Assembly (NCBI RefSeq): GCF_002127585.1
Contig: NZ_NEGZ01000009.1
Location: 29,614 to 93,613 of the forward strand
Length of the DNA: 64,000 nt
From: Janthinobacterium sp. GW458P
GTDB lineage: Bacteria > Pseudomonadota > Gammaproteobacteria > Burkholderiales > Burkholderiaceae_D
Reading direction: 5' to 3'
The notes under the pieces were generated by a model, which made no database searches, was not told where the DNA came from, and saw nothing but the letters and a program-made list of their open reading frames with translations. Position 1 is the stretch's first letter; each line of letters opens with the position of its first letter. This document shows positions 1-11,088 of this stretch, piece after piece. Made by a program: the position numbers and the translations under genes.

Positions 1-1079
1 CCAAAAGCGGCAAGACCTTGAAACTCCCGAATATGGAACGCCTGGGCCTGGGCGCCGCCGCGCACCTGGCCAGTGGCGAATGGGCCACGGGCTTCGACCA
101 GCGCGACGGTTTTACCGGCGCCTACGGCGCGGCCCGCGAGCGCTCCACCGGCAAGGACACGCAGAGCGGCCACTGGGAAATCGCCGGCGTGCCCGTCGAA
201 TTCGACTGGGGATATTTTCCCCGCACCACGCCATCGTTCCCCGCCGACCTGACCGACAAGCTCAAAGCCCTGTCCGGCGTGCCCGGCTTCCTCGGCGACT
301 GCCATGCCTCGGGCACGGACATCATCAACAAGCATGGCGACGAACACGTCGCCACCGGCAAGCTGATTATCTATACCTCGGGTGACTCGGTGATGCAGAT
401 CGCCGCGCACGAAGAATCGTTCGGCCTCGAGCGCCTGTACGCAGTGTGCGAAATGGCCTTCAAGCTGGTCGAGCCGTACAACATCGGCCGCGTCATCGCC
501 CGCCCGTTCACGGGCAGCAACGGCAACTACACGCGCACTTCCAACCGCCACGACTATGCGGTGGCGCCGCCAAGCAAGACCCTGCTCGACCACGTCAAGG
601 ATGCGGGCGGCGAAGTCGTCGGCCTGGGCAAGATCAGCGACATTTTCGCCACCCAGGGTATTTCCAGAGTCGTGAAGGGTGTCGACAACATGGCGCTGTT
701 CGAAGCGCTGTTGAAGACGGCCGATGAAGTGCAGGACAAGTCGCTCACTTTCGTGAACTTCGTCGATTTCGACCAGGCGTTCGGCCACCGCCGCAACGTC
801 GAAGGCTATGCCGACGCGCTGCGCGAAATGGATGCGCGCCTGCCGGAATTCATGGCCAAGCTCAAGGAAGGCGACCTGGTCGTGATCACCGCCGACCATG
901 GCTGCGACCCCACCTGGCACGGCTCCGACCACACCCGCGAACATATACCGATGATCTTCTTCGGCCCCGGCGTCGCCCCGCGCGCGCTGGGAATTTCCGA
1001 GACGTTCTCCGATATTGGCCAAACCCTCGCCAAGCACCTTGGCGTACCACCACTTGCTAATGGAACCAGCTTGTTATGA
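1..1079 (+). CDS. deoB: Phosphopentomutase DeoB, 5'-truncated by the window edge
   Basis: Interconverts deoxyribose-1-phosphate (or ribose-1-phosphate) and the 5-phosphate in the cytoplasm, feeding DeoC. The reading frame is already open at the first bases (first full codon at 3), so the true start lies upstream; about 358 residues are visible of a family usually near 400. The C-terminal alkaline-phosphatase-fold metal motif DHGCDPTWHGSDHTREH is present near codon 300, as is a central NKHGDEH segment, both typical of DeoB. The stop overlaps the deoC start by 4 bp (ATGA), so the two are probably translationally coupled. Family assignment is firm; the regulatory region is outside the window. 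Confidence 0.95.
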   Translation, partial: KSGKTLKLPNMERLGLGAAAHLASGEWATGFDQRDGFTGAYGAARERSTGKDTQSGHWEIAGVPVEFDWGYFPRTTPSFPADLTDKLKALSGVPGFLGDCHASGTDIINKHGDEHVATGKLIIYTSGDSVMQIAAHEESFGLERLYAVCEMAFKLVEPYNIGRVIARPFTGSNGNYTRTSNRHDYAVAPPSKTLLDHVKDAGGEVVGLGKISDIFATQGISRVVKGVDNMALFEALLKTADEVQDKSLTFVNFVDFDQAFGHRRNVEGYADALREMDARLPEFMAKLKEGDLVVITADHGCDPTWHGSDHTREHIPMIFFGPGVAPRALGISETFSDIGQTLAKHLGVPPLANGTSLL

Positions 1080-2035
1080 CACTCATGCACCCCGACTTCA
1101 AGCGTAACGAGGCGGTCGGCCTCGACCTGGGCTGGATCAACCAGATCCGCGTCAACCGCGCCGCGACAGACCGCCGCGCCGCCAGCCTGGCGAACCGCCG
1201 TGCGGTGAAAAAGGAATACCAGGCCGCCTGGCTGGTGAAAGCCATCCAGATGATCGACCTGACCACCCTGGGCGGCGACGACACCCCGGGCCGCGTGGAA
1301 CGCCTGTGCATGAAGGCCATGCGCCCGCTGCGCGCCGACCTGATGGCCGCACTGGGCCTGACGGAACTGAGCACCGGCGCCGTGTGCGTGTACCACGAGA
1401 TGATCCAGCCGGCCGTGAAAGTCATCCAGGGCCGCCTGCCCATCGCCGCCGTGTCGACCGCCTTCCCGGCCGGCCTGACAAACATGGAAACGAAGCTGCG
1501 CGAGATCGAACTGTCGGTCGCCGCGGGCGCTTCGGAAATCGATATCGTCATCACGCGCCAGCATGTCCTGAACGGCAACTGGCAAGTGCTGTACGACGAA
1601 ATGCTGGCCTACCGCAAGGCGTGCGGAGAAGCGCACGTGAAGGCGATTCTTGCCACGGGTGATTTGCTGACCATGGAAAACGTGGCCAAGGCGTCGTGGG
1701 TCTGCATGATGGCGGGCGCCGATTTCATCAAGACGTCGACCGGCAAGGAAAGCGTCAACGCCACCATCCCCGTGGCCCTGACGATGGTACGCACGGTGCG
1801 CGAATATTATGAACAGACGGGTTTCAAGGTGGGCTTCAAACCGGCCGGCGGCGTCAGCTCGGCCAAGAGCGCGCTGCAGTTCCTGACCCTGATGAAGGAA
1901 GAACTGGGCAACGAATGGCTGCAGCCGCATTTGTTCCGCATCGGTGCTTCCAGCCTGCTGACCGACATCGAGCGCCAGCTCGAGCACTACGTCACCGGCA
2001 GCTATTCGGCCAATCATCGTCACGCACAACCTTAA
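1076..2035 (+). CDS. deoC: Deoxyribose-phosphate aldolase, long DERA type
   Basis: Cleaves 2-deoxyribose-5-phosphate to glyceraldehyde-3-phosphate and acetaldehyde. The protein has 319 residues, about 60 longer than E. coli DeoC. The N-terminal extension (DLGWINQIRVN, KKEYQAAWLVKAIQMIDLTTL) closely resembles the long class known from animal DERA. The Schiff-base lysine sits in DFIKTSTGK (K219) and the second catalytic lysine in GFKPAGGV (K255). The ATG overlaps the deoB stop. The next gene is an aldehyde dehydrogenase, which fits removal of the acetaldehyde produced. The long-class assignment rests on recalled family sequence, not on an alignment. Confidence 0.96.
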   Translation: MTLMHPDFKRNEAVGLDLGWINQIRVNRAATDRRAASLANRRAVKKEYQAAWLVKAIQMIDLTTLGGDDTPGRVERLCMKAMRPLRADLMAALGLTELSTGAVCVYHEMIQPAVKVIQGRLPIAAVSTAFPAGLTNMETKLREIELSVAAGASEIDIVITRQHVLNGNWQVLYDEMLAYRKACGEAHVKAILATGDLLTMENVAKASWVCMMAGADFIKTSTGKESVNATIPVALTMVRTVREYYEQTGFKVGFKPAGGVSSAKSALQFLTLMKEELGNEWLQPHLFRIGASSLLTDIERQLEHYVTGSYSANHRHAQP

Positions 2036-2047
2036 AGAACATTCGTC

Positions 2048-4429
2048 ATGCCTACAATTAACGAGATTCTCACTACTATGGACTACGGCCCTGCTCCCGA
2101 AAGTCAAAAAGAAGCGCAAGCGTGGCTCGACGGCCATCAGCGCAAGTTCGGCCTCTTCATCGACAACGCCTGGAGCGAGCCGGCCGAACTGTTCGCCTCG
2201 ACCAATCCTGCCGACGGCACGCAGCTGGCCGAGTTGACGCAAGCGAGCGACGCGGACGTGGAACGCGCCGTGGAAGCGGCGCGCCGCGCGCTGCCCGTGT
2301 GGCAAGGCATGGGCGGCCACGGCCGCGCCAAGGTCATGTATGCGCTGGCCCGTCTGCTGCAAAGGCATTCGCGCCTGTTCGCCGTGCTGGAAACCCTGGA
2401 CAATGGCAAGACCATCCGCGAAACGCGCGATATCGACCTGCCGCTGGCCGCGCGCCATTTCTACCATCACGCCGGCTGGGCGCAGCTGCAGTCGGAAGAA
2501 TTCGCCGACTACCGCGCCGTGGGCGTGGTGGGCCAGATCGTGCCGTGGAATTTCCCCCTGCTGATGCTGTCCTGGAAAATCGCTCCGGCCCTGGCGGCCG
2601 GTAACACGGTCGTCTTCAAGCCGGCCGAATTCACGTCGCTGACCGCCATGCTGTTCGCCGAATTGTGCGTGCAGGCGGGCGTGCCGGCCGGCGTGGTCAA
2701 CATCGTCACCGGCGACGGCAGAGTGGGCTCGGCCATCGTCAACCACCCTGGCGTCGACAAGATCGCGTTTACGGGCTCCACGGAAGTGGGCCGTCTGATC
2801 CGCGAGGCGACGGCCGGCAGCGGCAAGAAGCTGTCCCTCGAGTTGGGCGGCAAGTCGCCGTTCATCGTCTTCGAAGACGCGGACCTGGACGGCGCCGTGG
2901 AAGGCCTGGTCGATTCGATCTGGTTCAACCAGGGACAAGTGTGCTGCGCCGGCTCGCGCCTGCTGGTGCAGGAATCGGTCCAGGAGCGCTTCCTGAACAA
3001 GGTGCGCGCCCGGATGGAAAACCTGCGCCTCGGTTCGCCTCTGGACAAATCGATGGACGTGGGCGCGCTGGTCGACCCCGTGCAGCGCCAGCGCATCGCC
3101 GCGCTCGTCGATTCGGCCCGTGCCGAAGGCTGCGACGTGTGGCAACCGGCGTGCGAATTGCCGGCTGACGGCTCGTGGTTCCCTCCGACCCTGATCACGG
3201 GCGCGTCGACGTCGGCCGCCGTGGCACAGGCTGAAATCTTCGGCCCCGTGCTGGTGGCCATGAGCTTCCGCACGCCGCCTGAAGCGGTGCAGCTGGCGAA
3301 CAACACGGTGTACGGCCTGGCCGCCAGCGTGTGGACCGAGTCGATCAGCCTGGCCCTCGATATTGCGCCCGCCATCAAGGCTGGCGTGGTGTGGATCAAC
3401 AGCGCCAACCAGTTCGATGCGGCCTGCGGCTTCGGCGGCTACCGCGAATCGGGCTTCGGCCGCGAAGGCGGCCGCGAAGGCATGCTGGAATACATGACGG
3501 CCCTGGCCGAAGATGCACGCCCGGCCTTGCCGGTGGTGGAAGCGAAGGCCAAGGCCAACGTGAAGCCGGCGGCAGCCGATCCGTTCGCCATCGACCGCAC
3601 GGCCAAGATGTACATCGGCGGCAAGCAGGCGCGTCCCGACAGCGCCTACAGCGCGCCCGTATTTGGCGCGAATGGCGCCCTGCTGGCCGAAGTGGGCGTA
3701 GGCAGCCGCAAGGATATCCGCAACGCCGTCGAAGCGGCGCATAAGGCGTCCGGCTGGACCAGCGCCACGGCGCACAACCGCGCGCAAGTGCTGTACTACA
3801 TCGCCGAAAACCTGGCTGCGCGCGCCGACGAATTCGCCGCCCGCATCGCCGCCATGACCGGCAGTAAAAATCCCGAGAAGGAAGTGCAGGCATCGATCGA
3901 ACGCCTGTTCTACTACGCCGCCTGGGCCGACAAATACGACGGCCTGGCGCACCAGCCGCCGACGAAGGGCATCACCGTGGCGCTGAACGAAGCGATCGGC
4001 GTGATCGGCATCGTCTGCCCGAATGAAGCGCCTTTGCTGGGCTTCATTTCGCTGGTGGCGCCGGCCATCGCGCTGGGCAACCGCGTGGTGGTGGTGCCGT
4101 CCGAAGCGCATCCGCTGTCCGCGCTGGACCTGTACCAGGTGTTCGACACGTCCGACCTGCCGGGCGGCGTCGTCAACATCATCAGCGGCAACGCCGATGA
4201 ACTGGCGCGCACCCTGGCTACACACGCCGACATCGACGCCGTCTGGCGCCATGACGGCTCGCTTGAGGGGTGCGCGGAAGTCGAGCGCCTGTCGGCCGGC
4301 ACGCTGAAGCGCACCTGGGTCGGCGGCGCCAAGGGCCGCGACTGGTACAGTGCCGCCCAAAGCGGCGGCCGTGCCGTGCTGGCGCATGCGTCGCAAGTGA
4401 AAAACGTGTGGATTCCTTACGGCGTTTAA
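2048..4429 (+). CDS. Two-domain aldehyde dehydrogenase of the deo cluster
   Basis: A 793-residue protein made of two ALDH-like units. Unit 1 (about residues 30-500) is complete: VPWNFP, FTGSTEVG, the general-base Glu in LELGGKSP (E265) and the nucleophilic Cys in GQVCCAG (C299). Unit 2 (about 515-793) carries only an N-terminal-type ALDH half: an ALDH-like entry segment (MYIGGKQA), a CPNEAPLLGF segment in the place of PWNFP, and GNRVVVVPSEAHP. It ends without the Glu or Cys motifs, so it is probably non-catalytic. Lying 12 bp after deoC and before deoA, it most plausibly oxidises the acetaldehyde released by DeoC to acetate (inference from context). The Shine-Dalgarno is weak (AAAGAAC). Confidence 0.88.
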   Translation: MPTINEILTTMDYGPAPESQKEAQAWLDGHQRKFGLFIDNAWSEPAELFASTNPADGTQLAELTQASDADVERAVEAARRALPVWQGMGGHGRAKVMYALARLLQRHSRLFAVLETLDNGKTIRETRDIDLPLAARHFYHHAGWAQLQSEEFADYRAVGVVGQIVPWNFPLLMLSWKIAPALAAGNTVVFKPAEFTSLTAMLFAELCVQAGVPAGVVNIVTGDGRVGSAIVNHPGVDKIAFTGSTEVGRLIREATAGSGKKLSLELGGKSPFIVFEDADLDGAVEGLVDSIWFNQGQVCCAGSRLLVQESVQERFLNKVRARMENLRLGSPLDKSMDVGALVDPVQRQRIAALVDSARAEGCDVWQPACELPADGSWFPPTLITGASTSAAVAQAEIFGPVLVAMSFRTPPEAVQLANNTVYGLAASVWTESISLALDIAPAIKAGVVWINSANQFDAACGFGGYRESGFGREGGREGMLEYMTALAEDARPALPVVEAKAKANVKPAAADPFAIDRTAKMYIGGKQARPDSAYSAPVFGANGALLAEVGVGSRKDIRNAVEAAHKASGWTSATAHNRAQVLYYIAENLAARADEFAARIAAMTGSKNPEKEVQASIERLFYYAAWADKYDGLAHQPPTKGITVALNEAIGVIGIVCPNEAPLLGFISLVAPAIALGNRVVVVPSEAHPLSALDLYQVFDTSDLPGGVVNIISGNADELARTLATHADIDAVWRHDGSLEGCAEVERLSAGTLKRTWVGGAKGRDWYSAAQSGGRAVLAHASQVKNVWIPYGV

Positions 4430-4454
4430 CTGCCTGATCATTGGCATCGCAAAG

Positions 4455-4521
4455 CTGGGGTCAGACCCGTCGGGGGGATACGCCAATGGGCGTATCCCGA
4501 TCCCGCAGGGACTGACCCCAA
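4455..4521. repeat. GGGGTCAGACC-type intergenic palindrome, copy 1
   Basis: Outer arms TGGGGTCAG (4456-4464) and CTGACCCCA (4512-4520) enclose a perfect inner stem GGGATACGCC / GGCGTATCCC (4475-4484 and 4489-4498) with an AATG loop. It lies between the ALDH stop and deoA. The same arm sequence returns at 5876-5943 and, as a variant, at 14084-14113, so this looks like a dispersed REP-like element. A role in transcript processing or termination is inference. Confidence 0.75.
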
Positions 4522-4545
4522 ACCTATTTTTATTGGAGTTATTCC

Positions 4546-5868
4546 ATGTTTTTGACCCAGGAAATCATCCGCAAGAAGCGCGACAAGGGCGTCCTGAGCG
4601 CCGAGGAAATCCAGTTTTTCGTGCGCGGCATCACTGACGGCAGCGTCAGCGAAGGGCAGATCGCGGCGCTCGGCATGGCCGTCTATTTCAACGACATGAA
4701 CATGGACGAGCGCGTGGCGTTCACCCTGGCCATGCGCGATTCCGGCCAGGTGCTGGACTGGCGCTCGCTGAACCTGCCGGGTCCCGTCGTCGACAAGCAT
4801 TCGACGGGTGGCGTGGGCGACGTGGTCTCCCTGCTGCTGGGGCCCATGGTCGCCGCGTGCGGCGGCTACGTGCCGATGATCTCGGGCCGCGGCCTGGGCC
4901 ACACGGGCGGCACGCTGGACAAGTTCGACGCCATTCCCGGCTATTGCACGGTGCCGGACAATGCACTGTTCCGCAAGGTGGTGCAGGAGATCGGCGTGGC
5001 CATCATCGGCCAGACGGCCCAGCTGGCGCCGGCCGACAAGCGCTTCTACAGCATCCGCGACGTCACCGCCACGGTGGAATCGGTGGCCATGATCACCGGC
5101 TCCATCCTGTCGAAGAAACTGTCGGCGGGCCTGGACGCGCTGGTGATGGACGTCAAAGTGGGCAGCGGCGCCTTCATGCCCACCTACGACAAGTCGGTGG
5201 AACTGGCCGAGAGCATCGTCGCCGTGGGTAATGGCGCGGGCATGCAGACGTCGGCGATCCTGACGGACATGAACGAGTCGCTGGCGCCATACGCCGGCAA
5301 TGCGCTGGAAGTGCGCGGCGCCATGGATTACCTGACGGGCCGTTCGCGTCCCGCGCGCCTGCACGAAGTCACCCTGGCGCTGTGCGCCGAGATGCTGGTG
5401 CTGGGCGGCCTGGCCGCCACCGAAGAGGAAGCGCGCGTGAAACTGATCGCCTCCCTCGATTCGGGCGCGGCGGCCGAACGCTTTGCGCGCATGGTAGCGG
5501 CCCTGGGCGGCCCGGCGGATCTGATCGAGAACCCGGACAAGCACCTGGAAAAGGCGCCGTTCATCGTGCCGGCGCCGGCGCTGTCCGCCGGTTTTGCCAA
5601 TGTGCGCGATTGCCGCGGCATCGGCCTGGCCGTGGTCGCCCTGGGCGGTGGCCGCCGCCGCCCGAGCGACAGCATCGATTTCGCCGTCGGCCTGACGGAC
5701 CTCGTGGGCCTGGGCGAGCAAGTGTGCGTAGGCCAGCCGCTGGCCATGGTGCACGCGCGCACGGAAGCGGCGGCGCAGCAAGCCGTCAAGGAAATCCAGG
5801 ATGCGTATGCCATCAGCGCGCTGGCGTTGACGGCCAATCCGGTGATTTACCGTACCATTCGACCGTAA
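4546..5868 (+). CDS. deoA: Thymidine phosphorylase
   Basis: Phosphorolysis of thymidine and deoxyuridine to the base plus 2-deoxyribose-1-phosphate, a cytoplasmic dimer in the family. Length 440 is typical. The phosphate-binding signature KHSTGGVGD (84-92) is followed by [14 protein letters not shown] (113-126), the classic nucleoside phosphorylase family 3 motif, and the C-terminal domain is complete. The start has a good Shine-Dalgarno (TTGGAG, 7 nt spacer). The gene is separated from its neighbours on both sides by GGGGTCAGACC palindromes. Its products feed both DeoB (sugar) and the pyrimidine-degradation genes further right (base). Confidence 0.97.
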   Translation: MFLTQEIIRKKRDKGVLSAEEIQFFVRGITDGSVSEGQIAALGMAVYFNDMNMDERVAFTLAMRDSGQVLDWRSLNLPGPVVDKHSTGGVGDVVSLLLGPMVAACGGYVPMISGRGLGHTGGTLDKFDAIPGYCTVPDNALFRKVVQEIGVAIIGQTAQLAPADKRFYSIRDVTATVESVAMITGSILSKKLSAGLDALVMDVKVGSGAFMPTYDKSVELAESIVAVGNGAGMQTSAILTDMNESLAPYAGNALEVRGAMDYLTGRSRPARLHEVTLALCAEMLVLGGLAATEEEARVKLIASLDSGAAAERFARMVAALGGPADLIENPDKHLEKAPFIVPAPALSAGFANVRDCRGIGLAVVALGGGRRRPSDSIDFAVGLTDLVGLGEQVCVGQPLAMVHARTEAAAQQAVKEIQDAYAISALALTANPVIYRTIRP

Positions 5869-5875
5869 TGTACAA

Positions 5876-8764
<2,889 letters not shown>

Positions 8765-8775
8765 TGTTCTCCGTT

Positions 8776-9198
8776 TTACCATGGATCGTAGGTGCCCAGG
8801 CTCCAGATGTGGCCTTCCGGGTCGCGGCAGGTGAAGCCCCGTCCGCCGTAGTCCTCATCCTTGATGTCGAGGACGATTTCCGCCCCCGCTTCGCGGGCGC
8901 TGCGGTAGACGGCATCGGCATCGCTGACGACCAGGTAGCAGTTCTGCGTATTCGCGCCGCCGACGTCACTTGGCAGCTTCATCAGGCGGCCATAGTCGCT
9001 GTCGATGGCGGGCGCCACCATGACCATGCCATTGCCAAAGCTGAGCTGGGCGTGCGCGACCCCGCCTTCGCCATCGGGCACGATCAATTGTTTTTCAAAA
9101 CCCAGCGCCTTGCACAGCCATTCTATGGCAGCCGGCGCGTCGCGGTAGCGCAGGCAGGGGATGGTGGTCGCGGTTGTCGCTTTTGCAGTATTGGTCAT
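8776..9198 (-). CDS. VOC family (PhnB/glyoxalase-like) protein
   Basis: 140 residues with two beta-alpha-beta-beta-beta modules of the vicinal oxygen chelate fold. The first runs IPCLRYRDAPAAIEWL to FGNGMVMV and the second CYLVVSDADAVYRSAR to GFTCRDPEGHIWSLG. The closing DPEGHIW motif is typical of PhnB-like and glyoxalase/bleomycin-resistance-like members. The substrate cannot be told from sequence. Start ATG has AGGAG at 8 nt. Transcribed ahead of the M19 dipeptidase. Confidence 0.88.
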   Translation of the reverse strand: MTNTAKATTATTIPCLRYRDAPAAIEWLCKALGFEKQLIVPDGEGGVAHAQLSFGNGMVMVAPAIDSDYGRLMKLPSDVGGANTQNCYLVVSDADAVYRSAREAGAEIVLDIKDEDYGGRGFTCRDPEGHIWSLGTYDPW

Positions 9199-9275
9199 CT
9201 GAAAACTCCTATGGCAGGTGGGGAGTAGCTTCGATCATCCGGGATGCGCGGCGTTCCGTGTTCACACCATCCATA

Positions 9276-9309
9276 GGGATGGTATTGACACTCGTCAATG
9301 CTGCGCGCA
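9276..9309. promoter_or_regulatory. Two adjacent perfect inverted repeats
   Basis: ACCATCC-ATAG-GGATGGT (9276-9293) is immediately followed by ATTGAC-ACTC-GTCAAT (9294-9309). Both have perfect arms and 4-nt centres. They lie about 80-110 bp upstream of the VOC gene and about 50 bp downstream of the small membrane protein gene, so they could be a paired operator or transcript-end structures. No T-run follows on the minus strand, which speaks against a simple terminator. Confidence 0.5.
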
Positions 9310-9357
9310 TCCATAGTGCCATAAAACAATCATGACACTCCTGCCACAACGCAAATT

Positions 9358-9627
9358 TTATTGCGGTGGTTGCTGAGCGTTCGCCGTCTTCGTGTCCGCG
9401 CTTGCGTCGTCGCTGTTGCTTGCCCATCTCAGCAGCATGACGAGGGCAAACAGCATGATCGCCAGCGGCAAGATGGTGATCACGAACGCCAGGCCCAGAC
9501 AGCACGCCAGCAGCATGGGCCAGGGCATGGCGCGCAAGGCGGCCAGGCCCTGGCGTGCATATGCGCACAACTCGTTCCAGAAAGCGCTGAAGGAAGTGCT
9601 GCCCGGTGCCGGATTGATGTCTTTCAT
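9358..9627 (-). CDS. Small hydrophobic membrane protein, unknown
   Basis: 89 residues. A soluble N-terminus of about 38 residues is followed by one long or two short membrane segments (roughly residues 35-68: MLLACCLGLAFVITILPL then IMLFALVMLLRW) and a polar tail ending in QQPPQ. The start at 9627 is preferred because AGGAGAA lies 5 nt upstream; the 13 codons further upstream lack such a site. No family recognised. Codon use matches its neighbours, so it looks like a real gene. Confidence 0.65.
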   Translation of the reverse strand: MKDINPAPGSTSFSAFWNELCAYARQGLAALRAMPWPMLLACCLGLAFVITILPLAIMLFALVMLLRWASNSDDASADTKTANAQQPPQ

Positions 9628-9769
9628 ACTGTTCTCCTGTCGTCGTGGGTGCCGCTGCGCATGCATGCTGGCGATGAAGCCACTATAGGCAAAACCTCGC
9701 TGGCGGGCGTGGCGTGTGCGACGAATGGCAGGAATGGCGGAGCGAACGGCGACAGGTGCGGACAGACGG

Positions 9770-10285
9770 CTATTCGAATACCTTGAGTTTCAGCTGGAAG
9801 CTGAGGGCGCCATACAGCCGGTCCTTGTAGGAGGGCACGATGGCGATATTCACGCCCACGCGCTGGTATTCATAGCTGATAGTGGGCACCAGGGCGGGAA
9901 ACCAGCCGCCGTCGCGCATTTTCGGATAACCGCTGAAGCCGCCGACGACGGCGCCGACGCGAAATGGCCCCATCTGGATGGGTTGATAGTACACGCCCAG
10001 ATAATTCGAGTAGGCGCGGTCGCTATTGTAGAAGCGGCCGGCCGTGGCCGAGGCCACGGTGGAAAAACGGTATTCGGCACCCAGGCCCGGGTTGCTGTCG
10101 TTCAGATTCTTATCGCGTTGAAAATGATACGAGTAAAACCCCGCATTCAGCCAGGTTTCGCTCAAGGGTTTGTTTTCGATCATGCCAAATGTCTGTGCCT
10201 GCGCTCCCGATGCCAGCGCCAGCAGCGCCGCAGCAACGCCTTTGCCCAGCAGTGACGCCGTGCGCGCCGATAACCATTGTTTCAT
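9770..10285 (-). CDS. Putative outer-membrane beta-barrel protein, unknown
   Basis: 171 residues with a signal peptide (basic start, LGKGVAAALLALASGAQA, cleavage near residue 30). The mature part is rich in alternating aromatic/small strands (AGFYSYHFQR, YSNYLGVYYQPI, FRVGAVVGGFSGYP, LYGALSFQLKLKVF) and ends in an aromatic-containing strand, the pattern of a small outer-membrane barrel. PagP-like lipid A acyltransferases have comparable size and a similar C-terminal strand, but I see no firm PagP active-site match. Start ATG has AAGGA upstream. Confidence 0.7.
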   Translation of the reverse strand: MKQWLSARTASLLGKGVAAALLALASGAQAQTFGMIENKPLSETWLNAGFYSYHFQRDKNLNDSNPGLGAEYRFSTVASATAGRFYNSDRAYSNYLGVYYQPIQMGPFRVGAVVGGFSGYPKMRDGGWFPALVPTISYEYQRVGVNIAIVPSYKDRLYGALSFQLKLKVFE

Positions 10286-10403
10286 GCCTGTTCCTTATCC
10301 CGTGAAATATTGCAAAAGCTCCAGCGCGCCATGCTATCACTGGAAGATTGTTTGTTGGAAATTTCATCACATGTAGTGCGTGCGGCCAGGCTGCGATGCT
10401 GCC

Positions 10404-11078
10404 TCAGCCAGGTGGCGGCACTGGCAGGGCGATGGCGGCCAGCACCATGTGCACGATCAGCGATTCGGCGTCATCGTAATCCTTGCGCGTGAGCTGCTTG
10501 CGTTCCAGCACCAGGGCCATTTGCGCCGAAAAATCCGCATACGACTGCGTCATGGCCCAGATGGCGAACATCAGATGCGTGGCGTTGACGGGCGCGATCC
10601 TGCCGGCGGCGATCCACGCTTCGAAGACGGCGATATCCTTGCGCAGCAGGGGCACGACTCTTTCTCGTATCTGGTCGCCGTACAGGGGCGCACCATTGAT
10701 CACTTCCAGCGCATACACGCGCGAGGCCCACGGCTGTTCGCGCGAAAAGCGCAGCTTGGCGCCGATGTAGGCGCGCAGCACGTCGCGCGGACCGTCGTGT
10801 TCATTGGCCAGCGATTCCATGCGCGCCAGCCAGTCGTCGAGTACATCGTCGAGGACGCGCTGGTACAGCAGCTGCTTGGAGGGAAAGTAATACATCAGGT
10901 TTTGCTTCGACAGGCCTGCCCGTTCGGCGATGGTGGCGATCGAGGCGCCTTCATAGCCGTTTTCCGCGAAGACGCGCACGGCCTGTTCCAGAATGTCCGC
11001 TTCCAGGCGGTCGCGGTTTTGCAGGCGCCGGCCGCCGGCATTTTTCACGGGAAGGGCAAGGGATTTGTCGCTGGCCAT
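10404..11078 (-). CDS. RutR-like TetR family regulator
   Basis: 224 residues: a TetR helix-turn-helix (about 28-75, IAERAGLSKQNLMYYFPSK) followed by a YcdC/RutR-type effector domain. Segments such as QPWASRVYALEVINGAPL and HLMFAIWAMTQSYADFSAQ correspond to the conserved core of E. coli RutR, the uracil-responsive regulator. Encoded 10 bp downstream of the MocR-type regulator and divergent from the pyrimidine-catabolic genes, so control of those genes by uracil or thymine is the natural hypothesis (inference). A RutR-like palindrome lies at 12668-12683. Confidence 0.88.
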   Translation of the reverse strand: MASDKSLALPVKNAGGRRLQNRDRLEADILEQAVRVFAENGYEGASIATIAERAGLSKQNLMYYFPSKQLLYQRVLDDVLDDWLARMESLANEHDGPRDVLRAYIGAKLRFSREQPWASRVYALEVINGAPLYGDQIRERVVPLLRKDIAVFEAWIAAGRIAPVNATHLMFAIWAMTQSYADFSAQMALVLERKQLTRKDYDDAESLIVHMVLAAIALPVPPPG

Positions 11079-11088
11079 GGCGGGTTCT

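Noticed and set aside
806-4486. Very long minus-strand open frame (1226 codons) opposite deoC and the ALDH gene
   Set aside because: It is the antisense shadow of GC-rich coding sequence; the translation is His/Arg/Gln-rich with no domain, and the plus strand has clear enzymes.
9770-10285. Firm assignment as the lipid A palmitoyltransferase PagP
   Set aside because: Only size, signal peptide and C-terminal strand are similar; the active-site pattern was not convincing.
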